From Pleurodeles waltl (Eukaryota; Chordata; Amphibia; Caudata; Salamandridae): a stretch of 64,000 nt of DNA. Under the pieces are notes generated by a model that was not told the origin of the DNA, did no database searches, and saw only the letters and a list, made by a program, of their open reading frames with translations. The stretch lies in assembly GCF_031143425.1 (NCBI RefSeq), contig NC_090451.1, forward strand, positions 668,546,508 to 668,610,507. The letters are read 5' to 3'. Below are positions 1 to 11,766 of the stretch, in pieces. The position numbers and the translations under genes were made by a program. Positions within the stretch are counted from its first letter, which is position 1. Each line of letters opens with the position of its first letter.

Positions 1-72
1 GATATAATTCCAGTGACTAAACAGTTGCAAACCCAGCTTCTACTCCTATACAAAAAAACTTTTCTTGTAGAT

Positions 73-925
73 CAGGGATACTCAAAGTACGGCCCGCGGG
101 CCTCATGCGGCCCCTCTGACCTTTACATGCGGCCCCTGAAGCACCAGGAGCCCTGGGCAGCTGTTTGCTGGATTCGGCACTAACACAAATATTAAATACT
201 CACAAATCATTTATTTCAAACTTAATTGGTGTTAAAGAAAGGAAGTACCAAGGGATTCCTGCACTTAACTTTAGAAACGCCTTCATTTTTAAAGGCATCT
301 TGCAGCATGTGTGTAAAACTAAGACAGTTTCTTCAAAATTAATTAAGTGTATTTAGTTAACATACAGAACCGTTTCACCTTAATACAATTTATTTAATCA
401 ATGCATTGAAATGTATTCCTTTTAAATTGATAGTTTTCAAACATAAATTTGGATACATTCATTATTTCCCTTACCCTGAGAACACCACCAATAGTAAATT
501 AAAGAGGCAAGTCACTTGGTATGTGCACTTTATGGGTGGCCTGGGTTCCTATCATAAATGAACAACATTATAGTTTATTAAATCAAACATAGAACCAGGT
601 TTTGTGCAGCGCACACCATGAATCATGTATTTTGAGGTCATCCTAAATGTGATAATGCAAAAAAAGGAGGGAAAGTGACACTAAACAATTGCCTAGGATT
701 ACACAATTTGGAAAAGCGGGGAAGCCGGGATTAATTCCAGGTTTTCTGGTTTCCCATTGTTTATTTCAGCCACTAGATGTATATCCTTTGCTTCCTCTAC
801 ACCTACCTGGCCACCAATCCCCCTACTCACGACACCGCCGCCGACGCCCTGGCATCAATGCGGCCCCCTGGCACGTCACAGACCAAACATTTTGGCCCCT
901 GGGAAAATGTTTGCGAGTACCCATG
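73..925. mobile_element. hAT-type non-autonomous DNA transposon (copy 1)
   Basis: The ends are imperfect terminal inverted repeats: CAGGGATACTC on the left, and CATGGGTACTC when the right end is read on the minus strand (9 of 11 match). The element is flanked by the 8-bp direct repeat TTGTAGAT at 65-72 and 926-933, which fits the hAT target consensus nTnnnnAn. The left end carries a GC-rich stretch with repeated TGCGGCCCC, the right end a similar GGCCCCTGG stretch, and the middle is AT-rich. No transposase frame is visible; the longest open frames are short and unrecognised. It was presumably moved by a hAT transposase encoded elsewhere. The superfamily call rests on the duplication length and termini, not on coding sequence. 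Confidence 0.75.
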
Positions 926-933
926 TTGTAGAT

Positions 934-1170
934 CAATGGTTCCCAACCTTTTGATTTCTGTGGACCCCCACTTTAACATTAATGGAACCCAGGGACCCCC
1001 ACTATATCATCATTGGAATCCGGGGACCCCCGCCAGAGTCATTACTGGAAGCTGGGGACCTAATTTGTTAATATTTGTTAATATTTTTTAATTTTCTAAG
1101 CAGTCGCGGACCCCCTGAGAAGGCTTTGCGGACCCCCAGGGGTCCTCGGACCACAGGTTGGGAACCACTG
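934..1170. mobile_element. hAT-type MITE (copy 2), abutting copy 1
   Basis: This 237-bp element starts CAATGGTTCCCAACC and ends GGTTGGGAACCACTG, a terminal inverted repeat with one mismatch over 15 bp. It is flanked by TTGTAGAT at 926-933 and 1171-1178, the same 8-bp word that flanks the preceding hAT element. The interior repeats GGACCCCC several times and has no coding capacity. This type of terminus is common in vertebrate hAT MITEs. Confidence 0.85.
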
Positions 1171-1178
1171 TTGTAGAT

Positions 1179-2639
1179 TGTTTAATAGACTATACTGTTG
1201 TCATCTATTATGACAATATAGGCCATGGCGTGTGGCTTGATCTGCAAGCATGGCGGCCGTGCTCTGAAAGAGCTCTGCTGCTTGCCCTGTTTATCTGCCA
1301 ACCATACTGATGGGAATCTGCCATCAACCTCGCTTATCAGATCCACCTCCCCTCCGCAGTGCCTTCTCCATCTCGCAACCCTGCCGGGTCATTATCAGGG
1401 ATGGATGTTGCAGGGGAGGTACGCCAATGCTAATGAGGGCTGGGCCCTGTGGCGGAGCAGTGCCCCTCCAGGGACGTACCGGGGGAGTGGCCTCTGGGCA
1501 CAGGAGACAAATGCGGAACTTGGAGTTCCAAGCTGCGAAGTGGGACTGAAGAAGTTAAGTCTGTAACAAGCTTGTCAATACAAGTTGGGTGGCCCTTGCT
1601 GAGCCTGAAACTCCGTAAGGTCTAGGGCACCACACATGGGCATCGGAGAGCGCAGCCAGGTGCCCAACATACTGCCCAAGGGGACCTGGAGGATTGTGTG
1701 CTGGAATAATGCTGAGGCATTGGCAAGTAGGAGCTCCCACCAAAATCTATGCAGCAGGCGCTGGAGGTGCTGTGCGGGCCCATCCCCCTCCCCTTTCCCT
1801 TCGTCTAACCTCACCATGTGGCCTACCAGTATCGGAGCTACATGTGGCTGGGCTGCATTAACCGTGAGGCACCACGCTTGCACTGCAAAGAACGGCAAGA
1901 ACAAGTGAGGAAACGGTTTACTCGCTCCCTCAAGACTGTGAATACAGGTGAGCCCCATGTACATTGAATTACTATTGGCACTTGGCAGGGGCAGCTTTAC
2001 ATAGCCACAGAAACGTGTTTCCCTATACAATGGGATGTCATATGGCAACCTGGATATTAGCAAGCTGTTCTATGTAAGTGCCTAACGGACTTTGGGGATT
2101 TTAATAGAAACTTGCGTGCAAAGTTTACAGATTGCTTTTGCTTACACATCCCCAGACGGACGGCAGTCATAGTCGAATTCTCTGTAGCAGCTCACCCCAC
2201 GATGTATCTGCCGTGAGTAGTAAGGCTAGATCGGAACTCCCCCTTCCACCTAACAAACGGGGCTGCTCATACTGCCGTGCATTGAGCAACTGGTGCAGTC
2301 AAGTGGGCCCTTTCGCGCGCATCTATGCAACCGACTGACTTTTTCTATTGCCAGCCAAGATACAGTTAGTGACTCTAGGAACAAATACACAACCGGTTAA
2401 GCCCTGCATCTCCATTGACATAATGGAAGTGCATAGTAACTGTTGGACCCTCAGGGCGCGGCAGCTGCCTGTGATGCCATCCACAGTAACCCTGGTGTGA
2501 GCTGGCAAGCAGGCCCTTGAGTGGAGACAAGATATTGCTCTGGGCTGGCTAGAACCTGAGGTAATGGGGCGACCATGTGCTATCGCGCAAGGAACACCCC
2601 TGAAGTCACTCACGGAGCATGATCGTCTGGAGAGGGTTA
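1179..2639. other. Unassigned sequence upstream of L1 fragment
   Basis: I see no gene here. The stretch has moderate GC content and short open frames on both strands that look like chance. Because an L1 ORF1 remnant follows directly, part of this may be the 5' UTR of that L1, but I cannot show it from sequence. Confidence 0.35.
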
Positions 2640-2658
2640 GGAATTCTCAGATGTTACT

Positions 2659-3290
2659 GTGCCCCCACTGTCTGTAAGCGCTAAACTCAGCTCTGTGCTT
2701 TCCATGGTGGAAAAGATTGATACTGCACCTGACTCCACAAGGACCTCCCTGGAAAGCAAAATTGACTTGGCGACAACAGATCTGACACTACTACGTGCAG
2801 ATCACAGAAATCTTGCAGAGACAGTACACACTACCGAATTGCCACCTGAGGAACTGTAACCTCGAGTTTGACGAGTTTGAGACGTTGACTAATCAATGCG
2901 ACAAATGGTGGAACGGTTGAATATCCTGAAACGCTGAATGGAGGACGCAGAGGGCTGATCTTGTCACAATAATGTACACGTGGTGGGCCTGCTGGAAGGA
3001 TCAGATGCTGTTATATACATGGAGCAATGGCTGTGGCAGCTACTCCCTCAGGATGCTCTCATGCTTTTTGACAGTGGAGGATGCCCACTGTGTACCAACA
3101 TGCAGACCACTGCCGTGACCCAACCCCGACCATTCTTGTTTCACCTACTGCACTGACGCTGTACTGGGCGAGGTAAGAAAGCAAGGTAAAGTCGATGTGG
3201 ATATCACCATTTTTTTTCCTAACTACATCATAATGGTGCAACAACAGCAGAACTCCTTCCTTTTAGTTAAACTTCAACTTTGTGGACAAG
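2659..3290 (+). pseudogene. L1 ORF1-like pseudogene
   Basis: The frame at 2659-2859 reads SLESKIDLATTDLTLLRADH followed by a leucine- and glutamate-rich stretch. This is the start of the coiled coil of L1-type ORF1 proteins, which trimerise and bind RNA. Beyond a stop at 2857-2859 the match continues across several frames: an 'NNVHVVGLLEGS'-like stretch near 2968-3005 and a 'PRPFLFHLL'-like stretch near 3124-3155 correspond to the RRM region. Frameshifts and stops make it non-functional. The family call is from motif order; no search was run. Confidence 0.6.
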
Positions 3291-3436
3291 ATATCCTATA
3301 TGCCCCCCTCTTTCCAGCGTGATTGCATGGTGCAACTGGGGGAAAGACGCAATTTTTCAACACCCCAAAGGAAGCATGGGACTGGCTAGGATCAACAGGA
3401 CATTCCACAGAAGGCCTCCCTATCCGCTCTCTCATT

Positions 3437-5010
3437 ACATTTCATGCTCCTGTACGTCAGAGATACACACAATATACATGAAACTATTGCACTGATGTTG
3501 GCCCGCTTTGCGGTTATCTCTGGATTACGGGTGAATTGGGCAAAATCGTGCCTATTCCCCTTTCTACCTGATGTTTCAGACCTCAGCTTTATTATCGAGG
3601 TGGCAGCCCTCACCTGGCAGCAACATACATTTTTATACTTAGGAGTGCGGGTGTACCACTGTTTAACTGAGCTTTTTGAGGGCAATATCACATGCACAGT
3701 AACATAAATATGTGCTCAGAAGACCTTCTGGTGCACCTTGCCACAGACACTACAGGGGAGGGTGGCACTATTGAATTTTTTTTATTTTACCCCATCTTCT
3801 AAATTTCTTTACCAATCTGCCTAATCATATCCCTGCCACGTTCTTCAGGGCATTTAACCAACAGATTAATTTATCTGGCATAAGTCGAGATGCAGGGTGG
3901 CATTAGCAAAACTTTGTTTACCTTTAGATGGGAGGGGCTAGTTGTCCCGCACTTTGAGCACTATTATCTAGCTGCCCAAATCCAATGAATTGCTAGGTGA
4001 CTGGCAGGCCTGCATCTGTCAGATACAGCCACTTCCTTCCCTAGCTGGAGCCTGTCAGCCCTCCTAAATCTCTTTCACTCTTGCACGAATGCCTGACTCC
4101 CTATTGCTGGGGATAGCCTATTGTTGCTATCGCTGTTGTCTTCACATCACTAAACAGGCACTCCCTTATGTGCCAGGACTGGCCCTGCTGGGAAAGCCCA
4201 GGACTGAAGGACCCACTTCAGCAGCCGAATTAGCCACATTGTTAGCAGAAGATGGCCTACCCCCGGGGCAAATTTTACTATACAATTCCTTGCTTGCTAC
4301 GCTTGAGGGTCACTGGGGAGACCTGTCTACTGAACCACCTGTCCACCTCACAGTTCAATATTTACATGTCCTGGCAAAGGGTAGAGACCTCATAAGTTGG
4401 TTTGCTCACTCCCTTCATTCCTAGACTGCTCCACAGATCCTTTAACTGCGGCTTACACACCCTTGCACAGGTAAAGAAATGGCCGTCCTGCTAGAGGGAC
4501 CAAAATGCATAAAGCGAAGCCCGGTTTAAGCTTTTTTCGTTACACGTAGTACACAGGGCTTACCCTACTCCTGTCAACGTGAACCGGTTTTATCACAGAG
4601 TTGGCGCGGTTTGCCCGCGCTGTGCCTTTGTAATTGTCGACTTGCTACACATGTTATGGGCATGTCTCGAGCTACATACCTTTTGCATCAGCATCACCTC
4701 TAACTTAACAGTTTGGGCATAACGCCGAACCTGCACAAGTCAAAAATATGCCTTTTAGGGCTATATTGTGGACACAAGAAACACAGTGACTTCACGTTTC
4801 TTAAACCTGGGATTCATAGTGCCAAGCAGCTTATCGCATGAAGATGGAAATCTTAAGATCCCCCAATACCTATTGCCTGAAAACATTAGCTGCTCAACTG
4901 GGCACAGGCCGAAAGTGTGGCCTTTCACAGAGAGGACACACTTGGCCTGTGGAAATATTCCATCGCCACCCACTGGGACAGTATTCTCGCTGATCTGCAG
5001 TCTAACCAAA
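3437..5010 (+). pseudogene. L1 ORF2 (reverse transcriptase and C-terminal region) pseudogene
   Basis: At 3444-3707 the frame reads MLLYVRDTHN followed by GLRVNWAKSCLFP. This is the segment just after the catalytic YxDD of L1-type RT, with the thumb beginning. At 4089-4424 a frame of about 110 codons matches the C-terminal part of ORF2 (YVPGLALLG and following). Weak matches in shifted frames (AKQLIA..RWKS near 4825) continue to about 5000. The endonuclease and the RT fingers and palm are absent. Frames are broken by stops and indels, so there is no active product. Confidence 0.6.
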
Positions 5011-5240
5011 CACACGAATCCGGTGATCAAAACTAGCAATATGACAAGAACACCGGACACATAACAAAGGCTGTTGCGAGGTATTATCTGTGCCTCACAT
5101 CGCAATGTCCTTCATGTCTACACTTTTTGAAGTCCTCAATACTGGGGTTTCGTGCAGATTTTCAAGATAACAGTCTTGACGTGGGGTGGCAGCTGAATGG
5201 TCTAACAAGTTGGTGGGTTAAAATGTTCATCATAGCATTG

Positions 5241-5640
5241 TTATTACATGTATGAATCTGCCTGTTGTGCCACAGGCGATATGCTAATCAGTATTTATCC
5301 ATATTTTTGTGATCCATGAAAAAATGAAGTTGTAAAATGGTATATTTCCACATTTATTTAACTAATAAACGTGCACTCGTACTTTGGAGTCTGACGTATT
5401 TTAGCAAATTAAGGCAGCCGAATACACTGTAACAATACACCCACAGTTAAATATTAGCATTATACTGTAAATTAATGTTGACATAAGTTATTATTTAAGG
5501 AAATCTCACCCTGATTTTTAACTCCACACACCATCTATCTGCTCAGCAGTTAATCTGAAATTGATGAAAGACAGTATGAAAAGTGACCCAATTTTCTGTA
5601 TTTTTCCATTTTTAAAAATAAATGCAGACAGGAAACACAT
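5241..5640. other. AT-rich flank, nothing recognised
   Basis: AT-rich sequence between the L1 remnant and the minus-strand LTR. No open frame, repeat boundary or regulatory motif stands out. Confidence 0.5.
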
Positions 5641-8340
5641 TGTAGGAAGTTGGCCCTGTATGCACTATTTCAAAGAAAGGAATAGTATGCACAGAGTCCA
5701 AGGGTTCCCCTTAGAGGTAAGATAGTGGCAAAAATAGATAATACTAGTGCTCTATTTTGTGGTAGTGTGGTCGAGCAGTAGGCTTATCAAAGGAGTAGTG
5801 TTAAGCATTTGTTGTACACACACAGGCAATAAATGAGGAACACACACTCGGAGACAATTCCAGGCCAATAGGTTTTTGTATAGAAAAATATATTTTCTTA
5901 GTTTATTTTAAGAACCACAGGTTCAAGGTTTACATGTAATACTTTAAATGAAAGGTATTGCAGGTAGGTACTTTAGAAACTTTAAATTAGCAAAATTGCA
6001 TATATACTTATCACATAAATCACATATAGCTATTTTAAAACTAGACACTTAGTGCAATTTTCAACAGTTCCTGGGCGGAGTAAGCGTTTGTTAGTTTTTG
6101 CAGGTAAGTAAACCACCTACCGGGTTCAAGTTTGGGTCCAAGGTAGCCCACCGTTGGGGGTTCAGAGCAACCCCAAAGTTACCACACCAGCAGCTCATGG
6201 CCGGTCAGGTGCAGAGGTCAAAGTGGTGCCCAAAACACATAGGCTTCAGTGGTGAAGGGGGTGCCCCGGTTCCAGTCTCCCAGCAGGTAAGTACCCGCGT
6301 CTTCGGAGGGCAGACCAGGGGGGTTTTGTAGGGCACTGGGGGGACACAAGTCCACACAGAAAGTACACCCTCAGCGGCACGGGGCGGCCGGGTGCAGTGT
6401 GCAAACAGGCGTTGGGTTTGTAATTGAAATCAATGGGAGACCAAGGGGTCTCTTCAGCGATGCAGGCAAGGGGGGGGGGGCTCCTCGGGGTAGCCACCCT
6501 CTGGGCAAGGGATAGGGCCTCCTGGGGGTCACTCCTGCACTGGAGTTCTGATCCTTCAGGTCCTGGGGGCTGCGGGTGCAGAGTCTTTACCAGGCGTCGG
6601 GATCTGAGGAGCAGGCAGTCGCGGTCAGGGGGAGCCTCGGGATTCCCTCTGCAGGCGTCGCTGTGGGGGCTCGGGGGGGGGGGCAACTCTGGCTACTCAC
6701 GGTCTTGTAGTCGCCGGGGAGTCCTCCCTGAAGTGTTTGTTCTCCACAAGTCGAGCCGGGGGCGTCAGGTGCAGAGTTGCAAGTCTCACGCTTCTGGCGG
6801 GAAATGCAGTTGTCTTTAAGTTGCTTCTTTGGAAACAAAGTTGCAGTCTTGGGTGAACAGGGCCGCTGTTCTCGGGAGTTTCTTGGTCCTTTTAGAGCAG
6901 GGCAGTCCTCTGAGGATTCAGAGGTCGCTGGTCCGGGGGAAAGCTTCGCTGGAGCAGTTTCTTCAGAAGGGGGGGAGACAGGCCGGTAGAGCTGGGGCCA
7001 AAGCAGTTGGTGTCTCCGTCTTCTCTGAAGGGTTTTTCAGCTCAGCAGTCCTCTTCTTCTTAGGTTGCAGGAATATGAGTTCCTAGGTTCTGGGGAGCCC
7101 CTAAATACTGAATTTAGGGGGGTGTTTAGGTCTCGGAGGGCAGTAGCCAATGGCTACTGTCCTTGAGGGTGGCTACACCCTCTTTGTGCCTCCTCCCTGA
7201 GGGGAGGGGGGGGCGGGCACATCCCTAATCCTATTGGGGGAATCCTCCATCTGCAAGATGTTGGATTTCTAAAAGTCGAAGTCACCTCAGCTCAGGACAC
7301 CTTAGGGGCTGTCCTGTCTGGCCAGTGACTCCTCCTTGTTTTTCTCATTATCTCTCCTGGACTTGCCGCCAAAAGTGGGGGCTGTGTCCAGGGGGCGGGC
7401 ATCTCCACTAGCTGGAGTGCCCTGGGGCATTGTAACACGAAGCTTGAGCCTTTGAAGCTCACTGCTAGGTGTTACAGTTCCTGCAGGGGGGAGGTGTGAA
7501 GCACCTCCACCCAGAGCAGGCTTTGTTTCTGTCCTCAGAGAGCACAAAGGCTCTCACCGCATGGGGTCAGAAACTCGTCTCTCAGCAGCAGGCTGGCACA
7601 GACCAGTCAGTCCTGCACTGAACAATTGGGTAAAATACAGGTGGCATCTCTAAGATGCACTCTGTGTGCATTTTTTAATAAATCCAACACTGGCATCAGT
7701 GTGGGTTTATTATTCTGAGACGTTTGATACTAAACTTCCCAGTATTCAGTGTAGCCATTATGGAGCTGTGGAGTTCGTTTTTGACAGACTCCCAGGCCAT
7801 ATACTCTTATGGCTACCCTGCACTTACAATGTCTAAGGTTTTGCTTAGACACTGTAGGGGCATAGTGCTCATGCACCTATGCCCTCACCTGTGGTATAGT
7901 GCACCCTGCCTTAGGGCTGTAAGGCCTGTTAGAGGGGTGACTTACCTATGCCATAGGCAGTGTGAGGTTGGCATGGCACCCTGAGGGGAGTGCCATGTCG
8001 ACTTAGTCATTTTCTCCCCACCAGCACACACAAGCGGGCAAGCAGTGTGTCTGTGCTGAGTGAGGGGTCCCTAGGGTGGCATAAGACATGCTGCAGCCCT
8101 TAGAGACTTTCCCTGGCATCAGGGCCCTTGGTACCAGGGGTACCAGTTACAAGGGACTTACCTGGGTGCCAGGGTTGTGCCAATTGTGGAGACAACTGTA
8201 CATTTTAGGTGAAAGAACACTGGTGCTAGGGCCTGGTTAGCAGGGTCCCAGCACACTTCTCAGTAAAGTCAGCATCAGTATCAGTATCAGTATCAGGCAA
8301 AAAGTGGGGGGTAACTGCAACAGGGAGCCATTTATTTACA
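5641..8340 (-). mobile_element. Solo LTR, minus strand, B-type Ty3-like family
   Basis: The segment starts TGTAGGAAGTTGG and ends CATTTATTTACA, the reverse complement of the LTRs of elements A and B (TGTAARGAAATG...CTTCCTACA). Its length of 2,700 bp matches their 2,686-2,702 bp. The hairpin region (AATAAATCCAACACTGG) and the LTR start are of element-B type. No internal region adjoins either side: the 8341 side is not purine-tract-like and the 5640 side lacks the primer-site motif. The flanking 5-mers (cacat and ctgtc) do not match, so the target duplication has decayed or one flank was rearranged. A short ATCAGT repeat near 8270-8295 is expanded in this copy. Confidence 0.88.
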
Positions 8341-9190
8341 CTGTCCCTTTGCTGTGTTGCTTTGCTGGACTTGCCTGCAGTTGCTGCTTCTGCCTGAAAA
8401 GAGTGCAAAGGGTGAACTTTGCTGTGTGTCCTGCTTGAGAAAGTTCTCCAAGGGCTTGGAGTAGAGCTTGCCTCCTGTTGGAAGTCTCAGGGAAACCAAA
8501 GCCTTCAGTTTCCTCGACCTGCAGCACTGGGAACTGTGTGTTTTGTGCTGCTCAAGAGGAGAAACCACTGCAACGCCGCCATCGGCCAGCACCGTGACCT
8601 GCCGATGCCGCACAGAGTCGCATTGCCCTTCTTCGCACCGCGACCCTGGTCTCACGACGCTGTCATCGGACGACGTCACCGAGCCGCTGCCTGCACCGCG
8701 ACCTGTGGGCCCCGCACTCCGGCATCGCCTGCTCACACCGCAGCCTGGGCATCCCCGATGCGGCCGCTTCTGCTGACACCGGCGCCGCTGCCTGCACCGT
8801 GGCCTGTGGACACTGCTCATGAGGTACATGAAACACTGTCCCATCCCGCACAGCAGCACAGGTCCACCGACGCCAGCACCATCGGCTCCTGTGTCATCAC
8901 CGTGGCATGTGGACACCGCTCGTGAAGGTCACGAAGCACTGTTCCATCCTGCACCGCTGGCTTGGGCCTACCGAAGACAGCGCTTCAGCAACAATGACGC
9001 CGCTGCCTGCACCGTGACCTGTGGGCACCGCACGTCGCATCGTCCCGCTTCGCACCGGAGCCCCGACGGCATCCACGCTGGCGCACCTGACTTCATCAGC
9101 CCAGAGTTCGATCTGCAATGCGTGTGACCTCAAGGGCAATCATTTTATTTATTTATCCAGCTGGCTGAGCTTGAACTCTCTGTGGCACAC
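8341..9190. repeat. GC-rich dispersed repeat with degenerate internal tandem units
   Basis: This stretch is far richer in GC and CpG than its surroundings. A unit resembling CTGCCTGCACCGTGACCTG recurs near 8690, 8787 and 9003, and a second motif (GCACTGTTCCATCC or similar) recurs near 8837 and 8937, at spacings of roughly 95-110 bp. Long open frames in several phases (for example 8332-8916 on minus) are by-products of the low stop density. I read it as part of a mobile or satellite-derived repeat, class unknown. Confidence 0.5.
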
Positions 9191-10747
9191 ACATGACATT
9201 ATAATGCTGTTAAAGTGTCTTGGATAACTGCATAATTTATGCTGTTTTCTCTTGCGACAGGACGGATGGGAGGAAGGCAGTCATCAACATACGTAGATTT
9301 TTAGGTCTGTCATTACAGTGCAACTGTCACTTGACCTTTTAACTTACACCAATATTTTCTGCAGTTTGTTACTTGGAAACAAATACATATCCATTCACAT
9401 GCTATCTACATGTAATGATTCATATTACCATACACCATTCCTTTAAAGCCAGACCTTTTGGTATTGTCAGTGCTTGATTTATTTTGTGTTATGCATGCCA
9501 CAAGTTCATGTGTTTTCAAGCAGTCTTCCATCCCACATTTCTCAACCCTTGTTCTTGTTTTTCTCTGTCGGCAGAGTTCTTCTCCCTTCCTCCTCCCTGT
9601 TGCACTTGCATGTGTGCTTGTCCCCTTTACCTCCCTGCTCCATCTGTGCTGGCTCCCCTCACCCGCGTCCTCCACCTTCTCTGTTGTTATTTCCCCTCAG
9701 TGGCTTCCTCTGGTTAGCGTTCCCCATCCCACCCACCCTCAATGTGTTGCTTTTGCATTACCCTATGTAGGTTCCTGCCCATGTTGTCTCTGTTCCCCTG
9801 CTTGCTTTAAAAAAAAGACAAAAAAAAACACTTGCTCACTTTTCTGGTCTTTTTGTTACCAGTCTAACAAGGATCAGTAATTAAAAAGAAAACCAAGCAC
9901 CCACGATCTTTTTGTAGGTGGGCGCCTGCTTGATGAGTGCCCCTACAGAATGGCATAGGTAGCAGTTTAAAAAAAAAAGCCAAGCTCCACAGCATCATTG
10001 ATGTGCAGGTTGGCTAAAGACCATTGTTCTGTTATGTTATTCAAGTGCATCCTATGGCTTTCATAATAATTTATTCTTGCTTTTTATAGGCTGGGGGGTG
10101 GGTCTTGGTCTCTCTTTCCTATTCCCCATCTGCAACTGGTTTTACTCACTTTAAGGAATGGCTCCTGTTATGGGGTACTGGCCGTGTTTTACATTGGAGG
10201 GTCAGTAGGCAGGTAAAAGGGCCTGTAAACCTAAACAAACACCAACGTCCAGTGAAACATAGCCTCCTTTAAAGACGGTACCCACACTGTATTGTGGTGG
10301 CGATACACTTTGGGGGTATCCATATCGCCTGTGTTAAAATGTCATCCTCCTCCAGTGGATTCATAAATTCTTGGGCTGGTGGGCTAAACCAGAAGACAGG
10401 CCAATTAAAGACGACTGCGCATGGCCTTGCAATTTCCCCAATCTCTTCTTAAAATGTCAAACCCTACAGGTGTGACATCAGTGCACCACATCTGTGACAT
10501 TGTGTTTTGTGACATGGCCACTTTCCTGAACTGTGTATTAGTAGCTATTCACAGCCTGCCTGCTGCAGGACCGGTAGGAATGCTGCTAGCTTGTTTTTTG
10601 TGGTGCATTTTTATTTTATTTTTTAGATTCAGGTTACCTGCAGTGTATATGTATTGTAAAACACATTGTTGAAGAATGGCGGCTTGTCCATAAAGTGTTC
10701 AGTGTCTGGTATTAAATACTGTATGTGAATCTATGTTTGTGTGTGTG

Positions 10748-10779
<32 letters not shown>

Positions 10780-10858
10780 AGATTGCAGTTATATGTGAAT
10801 ATGGTTTTCTGTGTCACTCTAAAGATTTTCCCTTCTTTTGTTTCTCTTCACTTCACAG
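9191..10858. other. Upstream intron or 5' flank of ARNT; (TG)/(TA) microsatellite
   Basis: No gene is visible. It contains pyrimidine-rich stretches (about 9530-9840), a short AAGCACCCAC / GTGGGCGCCTGCTT inverted pair near 9894-9935, and a (TG)n-(TA)n microsatellite at about 10737-10780. The last 25 bases before 10859 form a good polypyrimidine tract and AG acceptor for the first visible ARNT exon. Confidence 0.6.
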
Positions 10859-10970
10859 AGATGGCATCAGAAGTCCCAACTCTGGGTGGCGCCATGGCCT
10901 CTGGAAGTAATGGGTCAAGCGCCCAAGCTGGTGGAGCCCTTGTCCAAAGAGCGAACAAAAGACGCCCTGT
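10859..10970 (+). CDS. ARNT: ARNT exon with the start-proximal coding segment
   Basis: ARNT is the class II bHLH-PAS partner (HIF-1beta) that dimerises in the nucleus with AHR, HIF-alpha and SIM proteins. The exon follows a TTCACTTCACAG acceptor and ends at donor GTGAGT (10971). Its frame reads MASEVPTLGGAMASGSNG and later VQRANKRRP, the N-terminal segment of vertebrate ARNT with the basic KRRP patch that belongs to its nuclear import signal. The two bases before ATG (AG) fit a Glu codon split across an intron, so in longer isoforms this ATG is an internal Met and an upstream exon lies outside the window. It ends in phase 2 and joins exon 18159-18206 to give ...RRPVLDFDDD. Identity is very secure in combination with the later exons. 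Confidence 0.9.
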
Positions 10971-11487
10971 GTGAGTGAAAATGGGTGTTGGAATGATAAG
11001 TTTCTTTAAATGTTTCCTACATAATCCTGTTGGGCTGAGGCTTCCTAGGGAATCTTTTTGAGTATTGCCACGGCATTTAGGCCGAATTATGCAGCAAGAA
11101 AGTCAAATTATACAGCATAATGTGGCACATTTTCTGATAATATTCTTTATTTTGTCATCTTTACACTTGTCAACTCTGTCTGGGTATAGGTTGCAACTCA
11201 TTAGTCCCAGTTTAACACTCCCAATTTAGCCAAACCAGAGAAAGGTAACCGATAAGCCTTTACAAAGGGCCTTCCACTGCGCGGCAACGTGTTGCTCCAT
11301 TTTTAGTAACTTTTGAACCGTTTAAGCTAGAAACAATTTTTTGATAAAATCTGCAGATTATGCAGCAGATGGTGGATAATGTGACCAATGCGGGAGATCA
11401 ATAATTATGCAAAAAATTCTGCAGCTGCACATTTGAATAACAGCAGTGGCCCTGCTTAAGGTATCACCTAATTGCATACAACTGACG
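10971..11487 (+). other. ARNT intron, start
   Basis: This is the first part of a 7.2 kb intron (10971-18158). It includes an AT-rich stretch around 11080-11460 with recurring TTATGCAGCA-like words, which may be another dispersed repeat. No coding sequence was recognised. Confidence 0.5.
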
Positions 11488-11766
11488 TGGCCATATTCCA
11501 GAGGTGTTTAAGGCAACTCTTACTCGCAGTACAAGCATGGATGTCCTTTTGACCCCTGGCTTGCCCATTGTGACCCCTGACACTGCCTTTGCGACGTCAG
11601 AGATGGCAAATTCAGTGGCAAAAACACAGGGGCATCTCGTCCTTATGGACGTCAGTTGGGTCTCCACTCTGTTTTCTGTAAATTTTTTATTACACTAATA
11701 GTGAATAATAATATATGTTTCACTATTAGTGTAATAAAAATGTAGTACAATTAGCTGGAATATGCC
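11488..11766. repeat. Possible foldback element with a perfect 22-bp hairpin
   Basis: The outer ends GGCCATATTCCAG (about 11488) and CTGGAATATGCC (about 11754) are near-complementary. Inside lies a perfect 22-bp inverted repeat, 11684-11705 against 11719-11740, around a 13-nt AT-rich spacer. No target duplication is obvious and there is no coding capacity. It may be a MITE, or two unrelated inverted repeats. Confidence 0.4.

Larger units (their letters stand above)
2640..5240 (+). mobile_element. Decayed L1/Tx1-type LINE with a large internal deletion
   Basis: Remnants of both LINE frames lie in the right order on the + strand: an ORF1-like coiled-coil and RNA-binding segment (about 2659-3290), a short reverse-transcriptase segment (about 3437-3700), and the ORF2 C-terminal region (about 3700-5000). 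The endonuclease and most of the RT are missing between about 3290 and 3437, so the copy is internally deleted. Many stops and frameshifts show it is old. The 3' limit near 5240 is a guess, because no poly(A) tail or target duplication was found. Confidence 0.7.

Noticed and set aside
5641..8340. LTR as part of a longer element including 8341-9190
   Set aside because: The sequence beside the LTR has neither the purine tract nor the primer-site block that elements A and B show at those positions.
8332..8916. 194-codon minus-strand frame as a gene
   Set aside because: It spans the LTR border and a GC-rich repeat with open frames in several phases. No domain, start context or exon structure is seen.
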